Assembly: GCA_023141985.1 (NCBI GenBank)
Contig: JAGLKH010000270.1
Span: forward strand, 1-7,351
Direction: 5' to 3'
From: Flavobacteriaceae bacterium
GTDB lineage: Bacteria; Bacteroidota; Bacteroidia; Flavobacteriales; Flavobacteriaceae
DNA length: 7,351 bases
Part shown: positions 4,301 to 7,351 of the stretch, one piece after another
How positions within the stretch are numbered: position 1 is the stretch's first letter
Layout: every line of letters starts with the position of its first letter
The notes under the pieces: model-generated
Database searches by the model: none
What the model saw: only the letters and a program-made list of their open reading frames with translations
Told to the model about the DNA's origin: nothing
Position numbers and translations under genes: made by a program

Positions 4301-6550
4301 TTAATCTTCTTTTTTCTCCTCATTTCTTCTATCGTCTCTGCGATTATCACGATTTCGATTGTCTCTTCCTCTATTATCACGATTTCGATTGTCTCTTCCT
4401 CTATTATCACGAGGAGGTCTTTCTACAAAACCTTCAGGTTTTGGTAATAAGGCCTTACGAGATACTTTCTCTTTACGCGTTCTTGGATCAATACCAAAAT
4501 ATTTTACATCAAGGATATCACCCATTTTAACAACATCTGTGACATTGTTAGTGCGTTCCCAAGCGAGTTCGCTAACGTGTAGTAATACTTCGTTTCCTGG
4601 AGCTTCAGTATACTCAACTACTGCGCCAAAATCAAGAATTTTTATAACTTTTACTTCGTAAACACTACCTTTTTCAGGTTTAAATAATAAAGAATCAATT
4701 TTTGCTAAAACAGCATCAATGCCATCTTGATCTGTGCCTAATATTTCGACAATACCCTCTTCGGTTACAGGATCTTCATTAATTACAATAGTAGTATTGG
4801 TTTCCTTTTGTAATTCCTGAATTACTTTTCCTCCGGGGCCAATTAAAGCACCAATATAATCTCCAGGGATAGTAGTTGTAACCATTTTTGGTGCGTGTGG
4901 TTTCACATCTGCATTTGGTTGAGCTATAGTATCGGTTATTTTTTCCAAAATATGTAAACGACCATCACGTGCTTGTTTTAATGCATTAACTAAAATCTCG
5001 TATGATAATCCTTTAATTTTAATATCCATTTGGCAAGCGGTAATTCCTTCCGAAGTACCAGTTACTTTAAAGTCCATATCACCTAAATGATCTTCATCAC
5101 CAAGAATATCACTTAATACAGCATAACGTTCTCCATCTGAAATTAATCCCATAGCAATACCGGAAACGGGCCTTGTAATTTGAACACCAGCATCCATAAG
5201 TGCCATTGTACCTGAACAAACTGTAGCCATAGAAGACGAACCATTAGATTCTAATACTTCACTTACAATACGTACTGTATATGGACAATCAGCTGGAATC
5301 ATACCTTTTAATCCACGTTGTGCTAAGTTACCATGTCCAACTTCTCGACGTGACGTTCCTCGTAAAGGCCTTGCTTCTCCAGTACAAAAAGGAGGGAAGT
5401 TATAGTGTAAATAAAATGCTTCTTCACCTTCATAAGATGGCATATCTATTTTGCTGGCTTCTCTCGATGTGCCTAAAGTAACAGTCGCTAAAGCTTGAGT
5501 CTCTCCACGCGTAAAGATTGAAGAACCATGTGTTGATGGTAAGTAATCTATTTCACACCAAATTGGTCTGATCTCATCAGTTTTTCTACCATCTAATCGT
5601 AAACCTTCACTTAATGTTAACTCACGAACTGCTGCTTTTTGAGCTTTATTGAAATATGTTCCAACTAAGCTGCCGAACTCTTCTAATTCTTCTTCAGTAA
5701 AAGACGCTTTAATGTCTTCTTTAACTTCAGAAAAAGCTAAGCTGCGTTCTTTTTTTGACGTTCCTTGTTTTGCAATTGCATAACATTTATCGTAAGCAGC
5801 TTCGTGTATTCTCTTTTCTAAATCTTCATCTTCTTCTGCAGTTTCATATTCACGAACTTCTTTTTTACCGACGGCTTCTGCTAATTTAACTTGAGCAGCA
5901 ACTTGCACTTTAATAGCTTCGTGTGCAAACTTAATAGCATCAGCCATTTCTTCTTCGCTACACTCATCCATTTGTCCCTCAACCATCATTACAGAATCTG
6001 CAGATGCACCTACCATCATTTCGAGGTCTGAGTCTTCTAATTGTGCTCTACTTGGATTGATAATAAATTCACCATTAACTCTAGCTACACGAGCTTCAGA
6101 AATTGGACATTCAAAAGGAAAATCACTTAATTGGATAGCTGCTGAAGCTGCTAAACCAGCTAAGGCATCCGGCATAACATCTTTATCATGAGACATTAAC
6201 TGTATCATAACTTGTGTATCTGCATGATAATCTTTTGGAAATAATGGCCTTAAAACACGATCTACTAAACGCATTGTTAAAATTTCACCATCACTTGGTC
6301 TTGCTTCTCTTTTAAAGAAACCACCAGGATAACGTCCTGCTGCTGCAAATTTTTCTCTGTAATCTACCGTTAGTGGTAAAAAGTCAACAGGACTTGCTTT
6401 GTAATTAGATACAACTGTACATAATAACATGGCATTTCCCATTTGTACGACTACCGAACCATGAGCCTGCTTGGCTAATTTTCCGGTTTCGATGGAAATC
6501 TCTCTTCCATCACCAAGGTCTATGACCTCTTTAAAAACTTTTGGAATCAT
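4301..6550 (-). CDS. pnp: Polyribonucleotide nucleotidyltransferase (PNPase)
   Basis: PNPase is a phosphorolytic 3'-5' exoribonuclease that degrades RNA to nucleoside diphosphates and acts as a trimer in the cytoplasm. Domains in order: RNase PH-like domain 1 (about 15-145, with the RNA-contacting FFKRE loop at 78-82); the helical linker (about 150-310); RNase PH-like domain 2 (about 320-545), with the active-site segment [12 protein letters not shown] at 484-495, whose D487, D493 and K495 match D486, D492 and K494 of the E. coli enzyme; a KH domain with GPGG at 571-574; an S1 domain (about 628-700); and a low-complexity Arg/Asp/Asn tail (711-749) made of [10 protein letters not shown] repeats ending in EEKKED. 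At 749 residues it is slightly longer than the E. coli protein, the excess being mostly this tail. The start [10 protein letters not shown] fits the family. It lies downstream of rpsO, but a terminator and 323 bp separate them. Identification is near certain. Confidence 0.98.
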   Translation of the reverse strand: MIPKVFKEVIDLGDGREISIETGKLAKQAHGSVVVQMGNAMLLCTVVSNYKASPVDFLPLTVDYREKFAAAGRYPGGFFKREARPSDGEILTMRLVDRVLRPLFPKDYHADTQVMIQLMSHDKDVMPDALAGLAASAAIQLSDFPFECPISEARVARVNGEFIINPSRAQLEDSDLEMMVGASADSVMMVEGQMDECSEEEMADAIKFAHEAIKVQVAAQVKLAEAVGKKEVREYETAEEDEDLEKRIHEAAYDKCYAIAKQGTSKKERSLAFSEVKEDIKASFTEEELEEFGSLVGTYFNKAQKAAVRELTLSEGLRLDGRKTDEIRPIWCEIDYLPSTHGSSIFTRGETQALATVTLGTSREASKIDMPSYEGEEAFYLHYNFPPFCTGEARPLRGTSRREVGHGNLAQRGLKGMIPADCPYTVRIVSEVLESNGSSSMATVCSGTMALMDAGVQITRPVSGIAMGLISDGERYAVLSDILGDEDHLGDMDFKVTGTSEGITACQMDIKIKGLSYEILVNALKQARDGRLHILEKITDTIAQPNADVKPHAPKMVTTTIPGDYIGALIGPGGKVIQELQKETNTTIVINEDPVTEEGIVEILGTDQDGIDAVLAKIDSLLFKPEKGSVYEVKVIKILDFGAVVEYTEAPGNEVLLHVSELAWERTNNVTDVVKMGDILDVKYFGIDPRTRKEKVSRKALLPKPEGFVERPPRDNRGRDNRNRDNRGRDNRNRDNRRDDRRNEEKKED
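4343..4412. repeat. 30-bp tandem repeat in the 3' end of pnp (two full copies plus 10 bp)
   Basis: The block starting at 4343 recurs exactly at 4373, and its first ten bases recur at 4403, giving a period of 30 bp. It is in frame and encodes ten residues per unit (DNRGR then DNRNR), so each unit is itself two related five-residue blocks. Perfect identity at the DNA level points to recent slippage, and copy number could differ between strains without breaking the frame. The residues are basic and polar, suggesting a flexible RNA-binding tail. Confidence 0.85.
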
Positions 6551-6788
6551 AAATATTTTTAATTCTAATTAAACAATGGTCGTTGTGTTGTTGTAGTTGT
6601 TTTACACCATTTAAACATTAAAATAAACTATAAAAATTGTTTCTTTTTTACTTATACTTCATTAAAAATTAAAACCATAACTAAGGCTATACTTATAATT
6701 TTTGCTTCGTCTAATTTAAAAATAATTCAATTTTTTAATAGCTCATTTCAAAATTTAATTGGTGTTGTGACCAATGAAAAACTATGTA

Positions 6789-6807
6789 TCCTGAACTTGT
6801 TTCAGGA
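6789..6807. repeat. REP-like palindrome (TCCTGAA-CTTGT-TTCAGGA)
   Basis: Perfect 7-base arms (6789-6795 and 6801-6807) enclose the loop CTTGT. The string CCTGAACTTGTTTCAGG is one I recognise as a short dispersed palindrome found in intergenic regions of many bacterial genomes, including Bacteroidota. It is less AT-rich than the bases around it. It may act as an mRNA hairpin between rpsO and pnp. Its dispersed nature cannot be tested from one window. Confidence 0.6.
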
Positions 6808-6837
6808 ACTGCTTATTCTTCTTTTTAATCTCGGAAT

Positions 6838-6869
6838 AAAACAAAAACCACACTTAAAAAGCGTGGTTT
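6838..6869 (-). terminator. Intrinsic terminator of rpsO
   Basis: Read on the minus strand, the arms AAACCAC (from 6869 down to 6863) and GTGGTTT (6851 down to 6845) pair. After one mismatch the stem continues with three more pairs around a 3-base loop. A T-rich run (positions 6847 to 6838) follows. The hairpin begins four bases after the rpsO stop codon, a tight and typical arrangement. Confidence 0.85.
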
Positions 6870-6873
6870 GTTT

Positions 6874-7143
6874 TTATTTTCTTAATCCTAATTCTTTAAC
6901 TATGGCACGATATCTTAAAACATCTTTCTTAGTTAAATAGTCTAGTAAAGCACGACGCTTACCAACTAATTTCACCAACGAACGCTCTGTATTATAATCT
7001 TTACGATTTTTCTTTAAATGTTCGGTTAGGTGATCAATTCTGTGGGTAAATAATGCAATCTGTCCTTCGGCAGAACCCGTATTTTTTACATCTTTACCAT
7101 GCTTTTTAAAGATTTTCTCTTTAGCTTCTTTTGTTAAATACAT
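6874..7143 (-). CDS. rpsO: 30S ribosomal protein S15
   Basis: S15 is a primary 16S rRNA-binding protein of the 30S platform that helps nucleate assembly and forms a bridge to the 50S subunit. At 89 residues it has the normal length. Seen: the NTGSAEGQIALFTHRIDHLT segment, including the RNA-contacting T22, G23, Q28 and R35; the LTEHLKKNRKDY turn with H42 and D49, matching the known H41 and D48 rRNA contacts of E. coli S15; and the C-terminal LVGKRRALLDYL helix and RYRAIVKELGLRK end. The protein is all-helical and nothing is missing. In E. coli S15 represses its own translation through its mRNA leader. The leader here is only about 45-50 bases and I cannot identify such a structure. It is the first gene of the conserved rpsO-pnp order on this strand. 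Identification is near certain. Confidence 0.98.
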   Translation of the reverse strand: MYLTKEAKEKIFKKHGKDVKNTGSAEGQIALFTHRIDHLTEHLKKNRKDYNTERSLVKLVGKRRALLDYLTKKDVLRYRAIVKELGLRK

Positions 7144-7198
7144 TCCAATATTTATTTAAATGATTTTTATGTACTATGAAAGATTTTCTTCCAAGCGG

Positions 7199-7206
7199 CA
7201 AATATA
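7199..7206 (-). promoter_or_regulatory. Promoter -7 box of rpsO (TATATTTG)
   Basis: On the minus strand TATATTTG, followed by C, matches the Bacteroidota TAnnTTTG consensus exactly. It lies 55 bp before the rpsO start, so the leader would be roughly 45-50 bases. The expected upstream region (about 7224-7232) reads TTTATCTTT, a weak -33 element. It is the most convincing promoter in the window because of its position before a strongly expressed gene. Confidence 0.6.
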
Positions 7207-7326
7207 GTAATTTTTAGTTATTTAAAAGATAAACCAATGATAGTTTAATCTTTTTTTAGCATCGTTTTAAACTTTTTTATTTTAAGAAAGTCTTAACACT
7301 ATAAAATAACTTAAATCTAAAAAATT

Positions 7327-7351
7327 ATGAACTTTTCAAAGAAAAATCACG
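7327..7351 (+). CDS. Possible start of a divergent gene (8 codons, cut by window edge)
   Basis: ATG at 7327 follows the A/T-rich leader AAAAAATT, like the starts of the other plus-strand genes here, and reads MNFSKKNH to the edge without a stop. This is too short to assign. It is divergent from rpsO, with 183 bp between the two starts. The call rests only on the leader and the basic N-terminus. Confidence 0.3.

Larger units (their letters stand above)
6551..6873. other. 323-bp spacer between rpsO and pnp
   Basis: This AT-rich stretch has no open reading frame worth calling. It contains the rpsO terminator at its right end and the REP-like hairpin at 6789-6807. I found no TAnnTTTG box on the minus strand, so how pnp is started is unclear: it may use a diverged promoter in this leader or read-through from rpsO. 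In E. coli the same spacer carries an RNase III-processed pnp leader hairpin. I see no comparable long hairpin here. Confidence 0.6.

Noticed and set aside
4343..4412. CRISPR-like array
   Set aside because: The repeats are directly adjacent with no spacers and are in frame within pnp, so they are a protein-coding tandem repeat.
4359..4661. Plus-strand open frame of 100 codons
   Set aside because: It is antisense to the repeat tail and S1 domain of pnp; its repetitive start is only the complement of the DNRGR repeats.
5281..5481. Plus-strand open frame of 66 codons
   Set aside because: It is antisense to the catalytic second RNase PH domain of pnp and has no recognisable features.

Overview
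The window looks like chromosomal DNA from a member of the Flavobacteriia (Bacteroidota). This rests on a very characteristic RpoD N-terminus ([10 protein letters not shown]..., no region 1.1), the rpsO-pnp-rpoD gene order on one strand, AT-rich spacers, A-rich leaders in place of Shine-Dalgarno sites, and promoter boxes of the Bacteroidota type TAnnTTTG. I name no genus.

Layout, left to right. Positions 1-458 hold the 5' half of rpoD (minus strand, cut by the window edge), preceded by a promoter candidate that looks like an ECF-sigma site. Positions 556-1554 (minus) encode a 332-residue protein with an N-terminal helix-turn-helix. Divergent from it on the plus strand are three tandem paralogous small proteins (1692-2021, 2083-2499 and about 2797-3156). 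The two downstream copies are lipoproteins with a C-terminal hydrophobic segment and a Gly-rich tail. The first copy has lost the lipobox cysteine and the tail. A short-chain dehydrogenase (3396-4220, plus) follows. It meets pnp (4301-6550, minus) tail to tail over a shared bidirectional terminator. A 323-bp spacer with a REP-like hairpin separates pnp from rpsO (6874-7143, minus). rpsO has a clear terminator and a good TATATTTG promoter box. The last 25 bases may start another, divergent gene.

The core genes rpsO, pnp and rpoD are the conserved frame: ribosomal protein S15, the 3'-5' exoribonuclease PNPase and the housekeeping sigma factor. Between pnp and rpoD sits an accessory block of about 3.7 kb (HTH protein, three paralogues, SDR) that is more AT-rich to the eye than pnp and has no obvious link to RNA metabolism. 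The divergent layout suggests that the HTH protein could control the paralogue cluster, but this is inference. I see no mobile-element gene, tRNA, rRNA or CRISPR array. The points most worth a second look are the lipoprotein family with one de-lipidated and one apparently frameshifted copy, the duplicated leader, and the ECF-like promoter of rpoD.
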